From Verrucomicrobiaceae bacterium (GTDB lineage Bacteria > Verrucomicrobiota > Verrucomicrobiia > Verrucomicrobiales > Verrucomicrobiaceae), in contig CANNQP010000001.1 in the NCBI GenBank assembly GCA_947507875.1, forward strand, positions 272,684 to 336,683: a stretch of DNA of 64,000 nucleotides, given 5' to 3'. Numbering within the stretch: the stretch's first letter is position 1; each line of letters opens with the position of its first letter. A program made the position numbers and the translations under genes. Below are positions 27,018-36,051 of this stretch, in pieces. The notes under the pieces are model-generated. The model worked only from the letters and a program-made list of their open reading frames with translations. It searched no databases and was not told the origin of the DNA.

Positions 27018-28604
27018 TCAGTTTCCTGGCATTTTCGGCCCGTGGCAGGCGGTGAAGAAGTAGTGTCGCTCGATCAACTGGCTGCACAGCGTGATGGCAA
27101 CGGACAAGGTGAAGACAGCGGCGACTTGAAACTGCGTGACAATGACCGTGGGCAAAACGATGCCGACGATGGCGAGCATGATTTTCCGAGCGCGAAGCAG
27201 ATGCGGCAGTTTTTCCGTCAAAATGCGGGCAGACATGTGCCACGGGCTCGATGCATCGCGACGTGCCAGCTTGATCTCCCGCATCTCAAACAGCGAAACA
27301 GACCAGCGCAGCACGAGAGCTGTCGGAATGGCGATTTGCGCGAGCGGATGGCCCATCCAGGCCCAGATCACGCCGGGAATGGCCGTGCCGAGCAAAAGCA
27401 TCGTGCCGAAGAATTTGCTGCCGGTGAGCTTCATCGACCAAAACGGACGCCGCGTGTCCACATAGACCATGACGGAGCTGTAAACGGCCAAAACGCCCGC
27501 GAGCGCCGCAAGGCTCAGCGTGAGCTTCGATGGAAAAAGCAGCGAAACAGCTCCCAGCTTCGCAAAGAGCCCGAAAGCGATGATTTCGCGCGAAAGCCAG
27601 GATTTCCGCCAGCCCAAAAACGCCCGCCAGGCCTTCAAAGGCTGCCCGAGATGCAAAACGCTCAGCGCGATGCCGACGACACCCATGATGAAACCCACCC
27701 ACGAGCAAACCCAAGCCTCGCGTTGCCCGGTCAATCCAGCCAAAGAGGTCAATGCAGTCACCAAAAACGTCCCCGCGCTCATCTGCGTAAGCACGAGCAT
27801 CCAGGTCAGCGGTGGATGAGCCTGATCGAGGCGTAGCTGCCCTTCATCCGCCGGTTTGGCCTCCGGCAGCGGCTTGGCGGAGACGTAGGTCGTGGTGGGC
27901 TGCGTGTAGCTTGAATCAAAAGTGCCGGGCAGCAGGCGCTCCGATTTGGCGGCACCGACTTTCACGACCTGAATCTTGATCGCCTCGTTCGGGCAGGCTT
28001 GCACGCAGGCGGGTGCTTCGCCTTCGGCGAGGCGGCCATGGCACATGTCGCACTTCCGCACGATCCCGCGCTTGAGGTTGAACTTCGGCACGTCATACGG
28101 GCATTTCAGAATGCAGTAGCTGCAGCCAATGCATTGATCATCCAGATGCCGCACGATGCCTGTGAAGGGATCTTTGTCATACGCGAGCACCGGGCAGCCA
28201 TTCGAGCATGCGGGGTCTTCGCAATGATGACAGGCCGTGGTGACGGTCTGCACATATGGCTTCTTTTCCAAACCCACCAACAAGCCCACATCCCGCCACG
28301 ATTCATCGTCATCGAGCCCGTTGAGCGAGTGACAGGCCGCGACGCAGGCTTTGCAGCCGGTACAGGCATCCAGATTGACGTGGAAGGCATATTGCTCGCC
28401 CGGATTCGGCTTCGAAAGCGGGATCAGGTGGGTGAAGCGGTCTTTGACCGTTCGTGAATCAAACTCTTCGGAGAAGAGTGCGACGGGTGTGCGGAGGGTT
28501 TGCTGGTCACGGAGGGCTTCACTTATGATTTTTGATTTATGATTTACGATTTCAGAAGGAGCGCCTCCGCCCGCCTCTTGATCATTTGCCAAATCATAAA
28601 TCAT
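27018..28604 (-). CDS. Fused DmsB-like iron-sulfur / DmsC-like membrane subunit
   Basis: A 528-residue fusion. The N-terminal half carries four ferredoxin-type [4Fe-4S] motifs: [39 protein letters not shown] and [11 protein letters not shown] with CVQACP. The second half (about 270-520) has around eight hydrophobic helices like DmsC, the quinol-oxidising anchor of DMSO-reductase-type enzymes. Placed directly before nasA, it probably passes quinol electrons to nitrate reductase. The only usable start is the ATG at 28604, inside a heptamer repeat element; the first ~28 residues ([20 protein letters not shown] and on) are repeat-encoded, and no ATG, GTG or TTG lies in frame between the element and the first cluster motif. 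The true N-terminus is therefore uncertain. Confidence 0.88.
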   Translation of the reverse strand: MIYDLANDQEAGGGAPSEIVNHKSKIISEALRDQQTLRTPVALFSEEFDSRTVKDRFTHLIPLSKPNPGEQYAFHVNLDACTGCKACVAACHSLNGLDDDESWRDVGLLVGLEKKPYVQTVTTACHHCEDPACSNGCPVLAYDKDPFTGIVRHLDDQCIGCSYCILKCPYDVPKFNLKRGIVRKCDMCHGRLAEGEAPACVQACPNEAIKIQVVKVGAAKSERLLPGTFDSSYTQPTTTYVSAKPLPEAKPADEGQLRLDQAHPPLTWMLVLTQMSAGTFLVTALTSLAGLTGQREAWVCSWVGFIMGVVGIALSVLHLGQPLKAWRAFLGWRKSWLSREIIAFGLFAKLGAVSLLFPSKLTLSLAALAGVLAVYSSVMVYVDTRRPFWSMKLTGSKFFGTMLLLGTAIPGVIWAWMGHPLAQIAIPTALVLRWSVSLFEMREIKLARRDASSPWHMSARILTEKLPHLLRARKIMLAIVGIVLPTVIVTQFQVAAVFTLSVAITLCSQLIERHYFFTACHGPKMPGN

Positions 28605-28620
28605 AAATCGTAAATCATAA
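28523..28620. repeat. 98-bp palindromic heptamer element
   Basis: Left arm 28523-28550 has units TTATGAT, TTTTGAT, TTATGAT, TTACGAT; right arm 28593-28620 has ATCATAA, ATCATAA, ATCGTAA, ATCATAA. The arms are inverted copies matching at 25 of 28 positions, separated by a 42-bp GC-rich core. The element begins 1 bp after the nirA stop codon and contains the start codon of the next gene. In the transcript it could fold into a long hairpin over that start. Confidence 0.92.
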
Positions 28621-28621
28621 A

Positions 28622-30391
28622 TTAGGCCGCCGGATCGAACGCCACTTGCAGCTCGTTCACCGAGTGCCGGTTGCAGTAGCTGTGAAAGCTCTCCTCCGGT
28701 CCGCTGCGGCCTTTGAGATAGCCTTTCAGCATGCCTTCGAGCGTTTCACCAAGGGCTTCAAAGCTCACGTCGCTGAAGATCTGGCGGCCGATCTTGCGAT
28801 TCTCGCCGAATCCACCGCCGACGGTGATGTGGTAGCCTTCGCCGCTTTCGGTTTTCACTTTGGTGCCGAGCAGGCCGATATCGCCCATGAAGTGCTGGGC
28901 GCAGGAGTGGGCGCAGCCGGTGAAGTGGATGTTCACGGGTTTGTCGAGCTTCACGAGCTTGTCGAGATGCTCCATCATGGCGATAGCGTGGCCCTTGGTG
29001 TCGGTGGCGGCGAACTTGCAGTATTTGTTGCCCGTGCAGGCGACGAAGCCGCTTTTCAGATTGGACTGCTCGCAGGGGAAACCGAGCTTTTTGAGCGATT
29101 TGGCGAGAGTAGCGGCATAGGCCGTCTTCACGTTCGGAATGATGAAATTCTGCCACACGGTCAAGCGCACCTCGCCGCTGCCATAGCTGTCGGCGAGGTC
29201 GGCGATGCGCTCCATTTGCTTCGCGGTCATCTGGCCGACGGGGACGCTGGCTCCAACATAAACGAGTCCTTCCTGCTTTTGCGGGTAAGTGCCGACGTGG
29301 GAGTGGCCTTGCTGCGAGAACTCGCGCTTAGCCTGGATCGTTGAATCGGGTGCGAGCCGCGTGAGTTTGAATTTGAGGTGCTTCTCGGTCTCCACAAGCA
29401 CGCCATCGAGGCCTTTGTCCTCCACGACATACTTGAAGCGGGCCTTCTTGCGGTTTGTGCGGTCGCCGAACTGGATGAAGACGCGCAGCAGCGCGACCAT
29501 GACGTCGTTGAGCTGCTCGGGCTTCACCAGGACGCCCCAGTCGCTGGCGAAGGTCTGGTGGCCGGTGACGCCGCCGAGTGCGATGCGGAAATAGACGCCG
29601 GGCTCGATGCCTTCGCTGTTTTCGGTGATTTTTACCGCGCTGGCACCGATGTCGTTCGTGTCCTCGACCGACGAGATGAGCCCGCCGCCGTCGTAGGCGA
29701 TGTTGAACTTGCGCGGTAGGTCGTAGAACTCCTTCGAGCCAATGATGAGCGTGGCGAGCTCGTTCACCAGCGGTCGCACGTCGATGAGCTCATGCGGATC
29801 GTAACCCGCGCAGGGGTTCATCGTGATGTTGCGGATGTTGTCGGCTCCCGCGCCCTTCGAATGCAAACCGCAGCCTTGGATGCGGCGAAGCACCTCCGGG
29901 CAGTTTTTCGGCTCGATGAGGCGGATTTGAAAATTGTTCCGCGTGGTGATCTGGATGTAACCGGAGGTCAGTTCGCTGGTGATCGAGGCCAATTCACGAA
30001 GTTGGTAACTCTTCACCACGCCGCCCGGAATGCGCAGACGGCACATGTAGCCGTCTTTGACGGGATTCAGCCAGAAGAGGCCGTTCCATTTGTAGCGGAA
30101 GACGGATTCAGGCTCCGGTTTGGCGTTCCAACGAGCATCGAGCACAAGTTGCTCGATGGCATCGAAGGGATGCAGCTCGCGTTTGATGCGCTCTTCCTTG
30201 GTGAGGTCGTCCAAAGATGGGCCGGATGGGGCTGATGCGACGGATGGGGGGGATGAGATGTCGCCGAAGCTCACGCCACCCGCGGCGATGCCAGCGAAGA
30301 AGCCTTCAAGATAACGCTTCTGCTCGTTGGAGAAGTCCTCAGCGATCGGAGCGCCGGTCACACGTGGTGCATCAATAGACATCGCGGGCAT
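28622..30391 (-). CDS. nirA: Assimilatory nitrite reductase (NirA type)
   Basis: Siroheme/[4Fe-4S] enzyme reducing nitrite to ammonium, 589 residues. Two nitrite/sulfite reductase ferredoxin-like half domains and two siroheme-binding domains are present: GYIQITTRNNFQIR, NPCAGYDPHELID, NIAYDGGG, and in the second half EVRLTVWQNFIIPNV. The cluster ligands are in ACTGNKYCKFA and HFTGCAHSCAQH. It differs from usual NirA by an N-terminal extension with the segment FSNEQKRYLEGFFAGIAAGG and a repeat-encoded linker (about residues 44-58). Sulfite reductase is an alternative, but the nitrate context favours nitrite. It overlaps the upstream flavoprotein gene by 20 bp (or 11 bp with the second ATG), which indicates translational coupling. 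Confidence 0.92.
   Translation of the reverse strand: MPAMSIDAPRVTGAPIAEDFSNEQKRYLEGFFAGIAAGGVSFGDISSPPSVASAPSGPSLDDLTKEERIKRELHPFDAIEQLVLDARWNAKPEPESVFRYKWNGLFWLNPVKDGYMCRLRIPGGVVKSYQLRELASITSELTSGYIQITTRNNFQIRLIEPKNCPEVLRRIQGCGLHSKGAGADNIRNITMNPCAGYDPHELIDVRPLVNELATLIIGSKEFYDLPRKFNIAYDGGGLISSVEDTNDIGASAVKITENSEGIEPGVYFRIALGGVTGHQTFASDWGVLVKPEQLNDVMVALLRVFIQFGDRTNRKKARFKYVVEDKGLDGVLVETEKHLKFKLTRLAPDSTIQAKREFSQQGHSHVGTYPQKQEGLVYVGASVPVGQMTAKQMERIADLADSYGSGEVRLTVWQNFIIPNVKTAYAATLAKSLKKLGFPCEQSNLKSGFVACTGNKYCKFAATDTKGHAIAMMEHLDKLVKLDKPVNIHFTGCAHSCAQHFMGDIGLLGTKVKTESGEGYHITVGGGFGENRKIGRQIFSDVSFEALGETLEGMLKGYLKGRSGPEESFHSYCNRHSVNELQVAFDPAA
30216..30260. repeat. Five tandem nonamers inside nirA
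   Basis: Five 9-bp units starting with GATG: GATGGGCCG, GATGGGGCT, GATGCGACG, GATGGGGGG, GATGAGATG. They keep the nirA frame and encode the Ser/Pro/Ala/Gly-rich linker SSPPSVASAPSGPS between the N-terminal helix and the catalytic body. Confidence 0.85.
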
Positions 30392-31979
30392 AACGTTTTT
30401 CCTTCTTCATTTGCGCGACGTAGGCGGCGGCTTCGTCGGCGGTTTTGTTGCCTTGGGTCTCGATGACCTTGTGGAGGGCATCATCGACGTCTTTGGCCAT
30501 GCGTTTGGCGTCGCCGCAGACGTAGAAGTGGGCGCCTTCTTCGAGCCATTGCCAGAGTTCGCTGGCGGCCTGAAGCATGCGGGTCTGGACGTAGATTTTT
30601 TCCTCCTGATCGCGACTGAAGGCGGTGTCGAGGCGGGTGAGATGGCCGCTTTGTACCCAAGCGATGATTTGATCGTGGTAAAGGAAGTCGGTGGCGCGTT
30701 TTTGATCGCCAAAGAAGAGCCAGTTTTTGCCGGGGGCCTGGGTGGCTTCACGTTCTTCGAGGAAGGCACGGAAGGGCGCGATGCCCGTGCCGGGGCCGAC
30801 CATGATCACAGGCTTGGTGAGATCGGTGGGCAGGCGGAAGTGATTCGCGGCGTGGAAGTAGATGCCGGTGGTCTCGCCAAGCGCAAGGCGATCGGCGAGG
30901 AAGGTGCTGGCGACGCCTTTGTGAGCGATGCCATCCGTGGTGTAGCGCACCGCGCCGACGCAGAGATGCACTTCATCGGGATGCGCCTTGATGCTGCTGG
31001 CGATGGAGTAGAGACGCGGCTGGAGCTTGCGGAGGTTTTCGAGGAAGGAATCGAGCGTGAGGCCGGCTTCGGGTATTTTGCCGAGGAGGCTGCGGATTTC
31101 GTAATCGGTGAGGAGAGCCTCGCGGAGTGTTTTGGTGCCGACTTTGGCATTCGGATCGAAGCCGTGGGCGGCGATGACGGCATCGACGACTTCGGGGCAG
31201 TTTTGGACGAAGACGCCGAGGGCATCTCCCACTTCGTAGGTAAGGCCGCTGCCGGTGAGTGCGAAGGCGATGTGGTGCGTGTCTTTGGCACTGCCGGGGG
31301 CGTTTAGGGTGTCGTTGGCGATGAGTTTCGCGGGGAAGGGATTCTTTTTGGACCAGGCTTTGTCGGACGGGTCTGACGTGTCGGACACGTCGGACGATTT
31401 GGAGGCTCCGAAGATGGTGAAAGCATTCTTGGACCACTCTTTGGCGAGGTCGTCGAAATCGACGTCGCAGTCCACGCGGTCCACGACGCGGGTGGCGCCG
31501 AGTTCGGCGAGGCGTTGATCGAGTTTCTTACCGGCGAGGCAGAAGGTGTCGGCGTAGTTTTTGTCACCGAGGGCGAGGACGGAGTAGTTCACGCCGTCGA
31601 ATTTCGGACTGCTGCCGTTTTGATTGATGGCGTCCCAGAAGGAGACGGCGTTGTCCGGCATATCGCCCTCCCCCCATGTCGAGGTGATGAGAAGGACGTT
31701 CTTGTCTTTGATGAGATCGGCTGGTTGCAACGAATCGAGGCCCGCGGCTCGCGCCGCGAAACCCCGACTCGTTGCTTCCCTGGCCAGCCGCTTGGCCAAA
31801 CTTTCCGCATTGCCGCTCTGACTGCCGAAGGCGATGAGCAGGGATCGTTTCGATTCCATAGAGGCATCACCAGCTACCGATGCGCCGCGATTCAAGACTC
31901 CAGCGAGGAAGCCATTGAGCCATGCGCGCTGCTCAGCGCTGAATGGTGCATTGTCAGGAATAAGGGGAACGATTTTCAT
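30372..31979 (-). CDS. NADPH flavoprotein, CysJ-like (electron donor to NirA)
   Basis: A 535-residue diflavin reductase. The flavodoxin domain (about 45-190) starts IAFGSQSGNAESLAKRLARE and contains TSTWGEGDMPDN and ALGDKNYADTFC for FMN. The FAD domain follows, with PRLYSIASS and GVASTFLADRL. The NADPH domain has MVGPGTGIAPFRAFLEER, NWLFFGDQKRATDFLYHD, FYVCGDAKRMAKDV and the C-terminal YARDVY that stacks on FAD. Homologues pair with sulfite reductase CysI; here overlap with nirA indicates that NirA is the partner. The N-terminal segment FSAEQRAWLNGFLAGVLNRG is shared in style with NirA. Residues about 194-206 (SSDVSDTSDPSD) are encoded by a nonamer array between the FMN and FAD domains. Confidence 0.92.
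   Translation of the reverse strand: MKIVPLIPDNAPFSAEQRAWLNGFLAGVLNRGASVAGDASMESKRSLLIAFGSQSGNAESLAKRLAREATSRGFAARAAGLDSLQPADLIKDKNVLLITSTWGEGDMPDNAVSFWDAINQNGSSPKFDGVNYSVLALGDKNYADTFCLAGKKLDQRLAELGATRVVDRVDCDVDFDDLAKEWSKNAFTIFGASKSSDVSDTSDPSDKAWSKKNPFPAKLIANDTLNAPGSAKDTHHIAFALTGSGLTYEVGDALGVFVQNCPEVVDAVIAAHGFDPNAKVGTKTLREALLTDYEIRSLLGKIPEAGLTLDSFLENLRKLQPRLYSIASSIKAHPDEVHLCVGAVRYTTDGIAHKGVASTFLADRLALGETTGIYFHAANHFRLPTDLTKPVIMVGPGTGIAPFRAFLEEREATQAPGKNWLFFGDQKRATDFLYHDQIIAWVQSGHLTRLDTAFSRDQEEKIYVQTRMLQAASELWQWLEEGAHFYVCGDAKRMAKDVDDALHKVIETQGNKTADEAAAYVAQMKKEKRYARDVY
31361..31396. repeat. Four tandem nonamers inside the CysJ-like gene
   Basis: Units TGTCGGACG, GGTCTGACG, TGTCGGACA, CGTCGGACG, in frame, encoding the Ser-Asp-rich hinge between flavodoxin and FAD domains. 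Confidence 0.85.
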
Positions 31980-32016
31980 CTGTCAGAGCGGCTTGAGAGA
32001 TGCGTGTGGAGTTCGA

Positions 32017-33417
32017 TCAAAAGTCGAACTGCAACTGCAGGTAGGCAAAGTGAGCACTGTCATCGCCACGAGTGGCGGTCTGAGTTTCGGTGAGATAGTC
32101 GCCGGGCAAGAAGTAGGAGTAGCCAGCCTGTAATGCGACATGGGGATTGAATTTATAGACCGCAGTGAGGTCGATTTCCTGACCGCGAAAGGTGCTGGCA
32201 TTCTGAGCAGCAGCGGCATTGCGGGCCACGGCAGTGACGCCGTTCACACGACGCCAGACGTCGGAATTGTCGTCATTCCAATAGAGGTGGTAGTCGATCA
32301 TCACCTTTAGCTTCTTGGTGGGCTGAAAGCTGATGTTGAGCTGGGGATTGTGCATGTTGATCCAACCCGTGGTGTCCATGTAACCATAGAAAAGGTGGTT
32401 CGTGGGATAGAGATTCTGGAAAGTGCCCAGATCGCCGTCAGCAGCATCACTATCACCAGGGCTCCAATTGTATTGCAGGCCAATCCGGGGCTTCCATGCG
32501 TGGGTGAAATTGTAACCAACGCCCCAATGACCGGCAAAGGCGGTCAAATCACGGCCTGAAACCTCGCCAACTTGGAAAGCCATCTCCATCTCATAGTCGA
32601 AACCGCGTAGTTTTTTGGGATCACCCTTCCAAAGAGTGCCAATGGTCCAGAAGTCGGTATCTCCATTATCCAGCACAGCACCAAAATCACCGTTACCCTG
32701 ATCCTTTTTGTGAAACACATAGAGATCTGTGGTGAGGTTGAACGGGACGAGCTGCGTGGAAAGATAGGCACCGCTGAAGAGTGTCTGCGAGGTTTCTTCG
32801 GTGTCGAAGAACTGGCTCTTGTTCATTTGCGTGGTGTTAAAAACAACCGGACTGGAAGTGAAAAGATCGAACTGCCATTTATCAGACGCGTAACGGAGCT
32901 TAATCGCATCAAAGGTTCGCGCTTGGTTTAGCCATTCAAGAGGACCGACGAGGCGTTGATCACCATAACTCAAAAACTGCCGACCAACAGTGGCGCTGAG
33001 CCCTTTCTTGATGTCTCCCATCTGCACATAAGCCTTGAGGATGTCAAAGTAATCATCCCCTTCAGCAGCGAGTTGGCCTGGTATGTTTGGCCGACTCCCC
33101 CCCAATTCACGAACATCTTGCCCCTGGACATAAAACTTCATCCAGTCTGTCATTTGGTAGCCTAGACCTAAACGAAATCTTTGGAGAAGCCATGTCGCAT
33201 CCTGAGGACCATTGATAGCGCTGTTGAAATCAAAGTTGTTTTCACGAGCCTCAAAGCGCATCTTTTCCTGCACATCGACGGTGAGTTTGCCTTCGAAAAA
33301 AGTGATGGGTGCATAGCCGGGAGGCGCAGCCGGCTTCGAGCTTGGGATTGATGCTAAGGGTGAGCCCGCAAAGGCGTGAGATGCTGATGCCAGCAATAGT
33401 AGTGAGGAGACTTTCAT
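32017..33417 (-). CDS. Outer-membrane porin, alginate-export (AlgE-like) family
   Basis: A 466-residue beta-barrel protein from the ATG at 33417, with a signal peptide (VSSLLLLASASHAFAGSP). The family pattern is clear: VQEKMRFEARENNFDFN, WLLQRFRLGLGYQMTDWMKF, GRQFLSYGDQRLVGPLEW and alternating aromatic strands to a final FAYLQLQFDF, where the terminal Phe is the usual outer-membrane insertion signal. The frame extends upstream another 36 codons without a plausible signal, so I reject the longer start. Its position as the first gene of the nitrite/nitrate reductase unit suggests it is the outer-membrane entry route for nitrate/nitrite; this is inference, since the family is known for anionic polysaccharide and other anion passage. 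Confidence 0.87.
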   Translation of the reverse strand: MKVSSLLLLASASHAFAGSPLASIPSSKPAAPPGYAPITFFEGKLTVDVQEKMRFEARENNFDFNSAINGPQDATWLLQRFRLGLGYQMTDWMKFYVQGQDVRELGGSRPNIPGQLAAEGDDYFDILKAYVQMGDIKKGLSATVGRQFLSYGDQRLVGPLEWLNQARTFDAIKLRYASDKWQFDLFTSSPVVFNTTQMNKSQFFDTEETSQTLFSGAYLSTQLVPFNLTTDLYVFHKKDQGNGDFGAVLDNGDTDFWTIGTLWKGDPKKLRGFDYEMEMAFQVGEVSGRDLTAFAGHWGVGYNFTHAWKPRIGLQYNWSPGDSDAADGDLGTFQNLYPTNHLFYGYMDTTGWINMHNPQLNISFQPTKKLKVMIDYHLYWNDDNSDVWRRVNGVTAVARNAAAAQNASTFRGQEIDLTAVYKFNPHVALQAGYSYFLPGDYLTETQTATRGDDSAHFAYLQLQFDF

Positions 33418-34254
33418 CTTGGAGTTATTGTTGATTATATCGAACTTTGACTTTGCGGCGGCTTGAAGGGAAAACCTGTGGTTTGAGGCCCAGGTTAATG
33501 CCAAGAACAGCCACGTTTGTGCCAAAGCCAGGCTCTGAGATCGAAAGCTTCTTGAATCCTATTCGTGTTTTCGATGAATATTGTTCATACACAATGCATG
33601 CGCATTTTCGCCAAAAACCCTAAGCTAAGCCGATGAATTAGGCATTCTTTACCCTTAACCGATCTCTAACTGAATCATCATCGACTCTTTAATCTACATT
33701 TTGAATTCATCGGCATGATACATACGATCTCCCTTTTGGAGAGAATGCCGGATGAACAAAACATAACATTTTCCGCTTAAGCATACTTCAGCATTAAGGA
33801 TGGAAGGTATGAAAGCCACGAAGCCTCCTTACAGCCAGTGTCCTCACATGGCACTTGGCGGAAGATAGATCATGTTTCGCAGAATAGCATCTCATCACAT
33901 TCACACCTGTGAGCAAGGCTAACCAAAGGACCTCTTATCACTTCTATGGAGTGGCGTCGTATCACCATCAAAACTGCATCATTGCCCTTATGATGCCCTC
34001 ATGCATCCAGGTTAAACAACTCTTTTGCCACTTCATGACACACATCAAAAGAGTAAGATCAGAGTAACTTCAAAACATGAGCTCAAGTGTCCGATTGCGA
34101 TTCAAAAGCCATCAACGAATCATTAGACACCATCACCATGAAATGCTTCGTGAACTTGAGGCGCATACTTAAATTCCGATTAGACGCTCACGATAGAATT
34201 TAGCTTGTGAAGCCTTTCGCTACAAAAGACTGATCGTCCATCGAGAGAAGCACC
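33418..34254. other. Gene-free, A+T-richer interval between nrt and reductase units
   Basis: About 840 bp without a credible gene and visibly poorer in G+C than the genes around it. It must hold the end of the nrt transcript and the promoter of the porin-led unit. A LysR-type T-N11-A palindrome lies at 33574-33588. A short stem TCTCC/GGAGA occurs near 33727-33741 and an imperfect GCCAGTG/CACTTGGC pair near 33826-33855. No known riboswitch was recognised. Confidence 0.6.
33574..33588. promoter_or_regulatory. Candidate LysR operator upstream of porin unit
   Basis: ATGAA-TATTG-TTCAT: an inverted repeat with half sites TGAA/TTCA and the T-N11-A spacing of LysR binding sites, 157 bp upstream of the porin start. 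The same half sites and spacing occur in the lysR/nrt divergent promoter. Confidence 0.5.
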
Positions 34255-35127
34255 TCAGACTCTAACAAACCTCTTCGAAATGTTCATCTCGGTGGCCATG
34301 TCGGGGGAAGGCTTGAACTCTGGCTCAAGGCTGGGACGGATGTGGGATTTGTCGTTGAGGAAGGTGATGAGGTGCTCGCGCAGCTCGTAGTAACGCGGGT
34401 CTTCCATGATCTCCTTGCGACTGCGTGGACGCTCGAAAGGGATCTTTAAGATATCGCCAACCTCAGCTTCGGGGCCGTCGGTCATCATGATGACGCGGTC
34501 GGAAAGGAAGATGGCTTCATCGACATCGTGCGTGACCATGAGCGTGGTGATGCGATTGCGACGCCAGAGGTCGAGCAGCACTTCTTGAAGCTCGTAGCGC
34601 GTGAGGGAGTCGAGCATGCCAAAGGGCTCATCGAGCAGCAGCATTTTCGGCTGCAAGGCAAAGGCGCGTGCGATGCCGACGCGCTGGCGCATGCCCTGGG
34701 AGAGCTCGCCGGGATATTTGTGCATGGCATCGGCGAGTCCAACGATGCTGAGGTAGTACTCGACCATCTGGCGGCGCTCGGCCTTGCTGGCGGTGAAATA
34801 GACCTGGTTCACGCCGAGCATGACGTTTTCAAACGCGCTCATCCAAGGCAGCAGGCAAGGCGACTGAAAAACGATGCCGCGATCCGGCCCCGGGCCGACG
34901 GCTTCTTTGCCGGCAAGGATCATGTTGCCCTTCGAGAGATCGCTCAAACCGGCGACCATCATGAGGACGGTGCTTTTGCCGCAACCGCTGTGGCCGATCA
35001 GCGTGGTGAACTCGCCCTCCTTGAGCTTGAGATTGAAGTCTTTGACAATGGTGGCCGGACCTTTGGGCGTGTCGTAGATCTTCCAAAGGCGATCCAGTTC
35101 GAGCATGGGGAGCTTGTGCGTGCTCAT
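34255..35127 (-). CDS. nrtD: Nitrate ABC transporter ATP-binding subunit (NrtD-like)
   Basis: A 290-residue ATPase of the nitrate/sulfonate/taurine uptake family. Walker A is GHSGCGKST, the Q-loop is [20 protein letters not shown], the signature [16 protein letters not shown], Walker [13 protein letters not shown], and the H-loop [13 protein letters not shown]. All catalytic residues are present. The C-terminal ~60 residues (after [21 protein letters not shown]) are the usual regulatory tail. The start overlaps the preceding nrtC stop by 4 bp, so the two are translationally coupled and probably form a heterodimer in which this subunit supplies the fully canonical site elements. Confidence 0.92.
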   Translation of the reverse strand: MSTHKLPMLELDRLWKIYDTPKGPATIVKDFNLKLKEGEFTTLIGHSGCGKSTVLMMVAGLSDLSKGNMILAGKEAVGPGPDRGIVFQSPCLLPWMSAFENVMLGVNQVYFTASKAERRQMVEYYLSIVGLADAMHKYPGELSQGMRQRVGIARAFALQPKMLLLDEPFGMLDSLTRYELQEVLLDLWRRNRITTLMVTHDVDEAIFLSDRVIMMTDGPEAEVGDILKIPFERPRSRKEIMEDPRYYELREHLITFLNDKSHIRPSLEPEFKPSPDMATEMNISKRFVRV

Positions 35128-36044
35128 GCAGCCACCTCCACTTCTTCGCGTTTGTCGGCGGTGCGGCGTTTCGGACCGGTGCGGTTAAGGAATTGCAGGC
35201 TGTTCACGGTGGTGAGGTCTTCAGGCAGGATGTCCGGCAGCGTGAGCTTGAGGTTGGTCTTCGCTTTCGAGCGGCCTTTGGCATCGAGCAGCGTGGTGAT
35301 GAGCTGCGTGCGCAGTTTTTTGAATTGGGGATCGTGATTGATCGTTCGGCGGTCACGCGGCCGGTCGAGGTCGATGATCATCGGCTCGCCGAGCGTAGCG
35401 GGCGCGGTGGGCAGCAGCGGGATGACCTTGTCGGCGACGAGGATGGCTTCATCGGGGTCGTTGGTGATCCAGATGACGGTGGTTTTGTTTTTCATCCAGA
35501 TCTCGCTGATCTCATCCTGAAGCGTGGCACGTGTCAAAGCGTCCAAAGCGCTCAAAGGCTCGTCCATGAGCAGCACCTTCGGATTCATCGCCAGCGTGCG
35601 AGCGACGGACACCCGCTGACGCATGCCGCCGGAGAGCTCTTTGGGCAGTTTGTGTGCCGCAGGCGTCAGTTTGACCATCGCGATGTATTTGGAGATGTAC
35701 GCCTTGCGCTGTTCTGGCGTCCAATCCTTGAAAACCTCATCCACCGCGAGCGCGATGTTTTCTTCGACAGTGAGCCATGGAAGCAGCGAGTAGTTCTGGA
35801 AGACCAATCCGCGATCCGGGCCTGGTTCGGTGATCTTTTTGCCTTCGATGAGCGCTTCGCCCGTGTCCGGCTTCACGAGACCGGAGATCAAATTGATCAG
35901 CGTGCTCTTCCCAGAGCCCGAGTAGCCGACGATGACGACGAACTCGCCTTCTTCGACACTGAGGTTGATGTCCTTGAGGACTTCGGTTCGCGAACCGTTG
36001 TGACCGTAGCCTTTGGAGGCACCTTTGATTTCGATAAGCGGCAT
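35124..36044 (-). CDS. nrtC: Nitrate ABC transporter ATP-binding subunit (NrtC-like)
   Basis: A 306-residue ATPase with Walker [10 protein letters not shown], signature [16 protein letters not shown] and Walker [13 protein letters not shown]. Its H-loop reads [14 protein letters not shown], so the usual switch His is Asn. It lacks the C-terminal substrate-binding domain that cyanobacterial NrtC carries, and ends in a charged tail ([17 protein letters not shown]). Downstream it overlaps nrtD by 4 bp. Upstream, instead of nrtB, comes a repeat-flanked cassette on the opposite strand. The NrtC/NrtD labels follow gene order and are interchangeable. Confidence 0.9.
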   Translation of the reverse strand: MPLIEIKGASKGYGHNGSRTEVLKDINLSVEEGEFVVIVGYSGSGKSTLINLISGLVKPDTGEALIEGKKITEPGPDRGLVFQNYSLLPWLTVEENIALAVDEVFKDWTPEQRKAYISKYIAMVKLTPAAHKLPKELSGGMRQRVSVARTLAMNPKVLLMDEPLSALDALTRATLQDEISEIWMKNKTTVIWITNDPDEAILVADKVIPLLPTAPATLGEPMIIDLDRPRDRRTINHDPQFKKLRTQLITTLLDAKGRSKAKTNLKLTLPDILPEDLTTVNSLQFLNRTGPKRRTADKREEVEVAA

Positions 36045-36051
36045 ACGAAAC

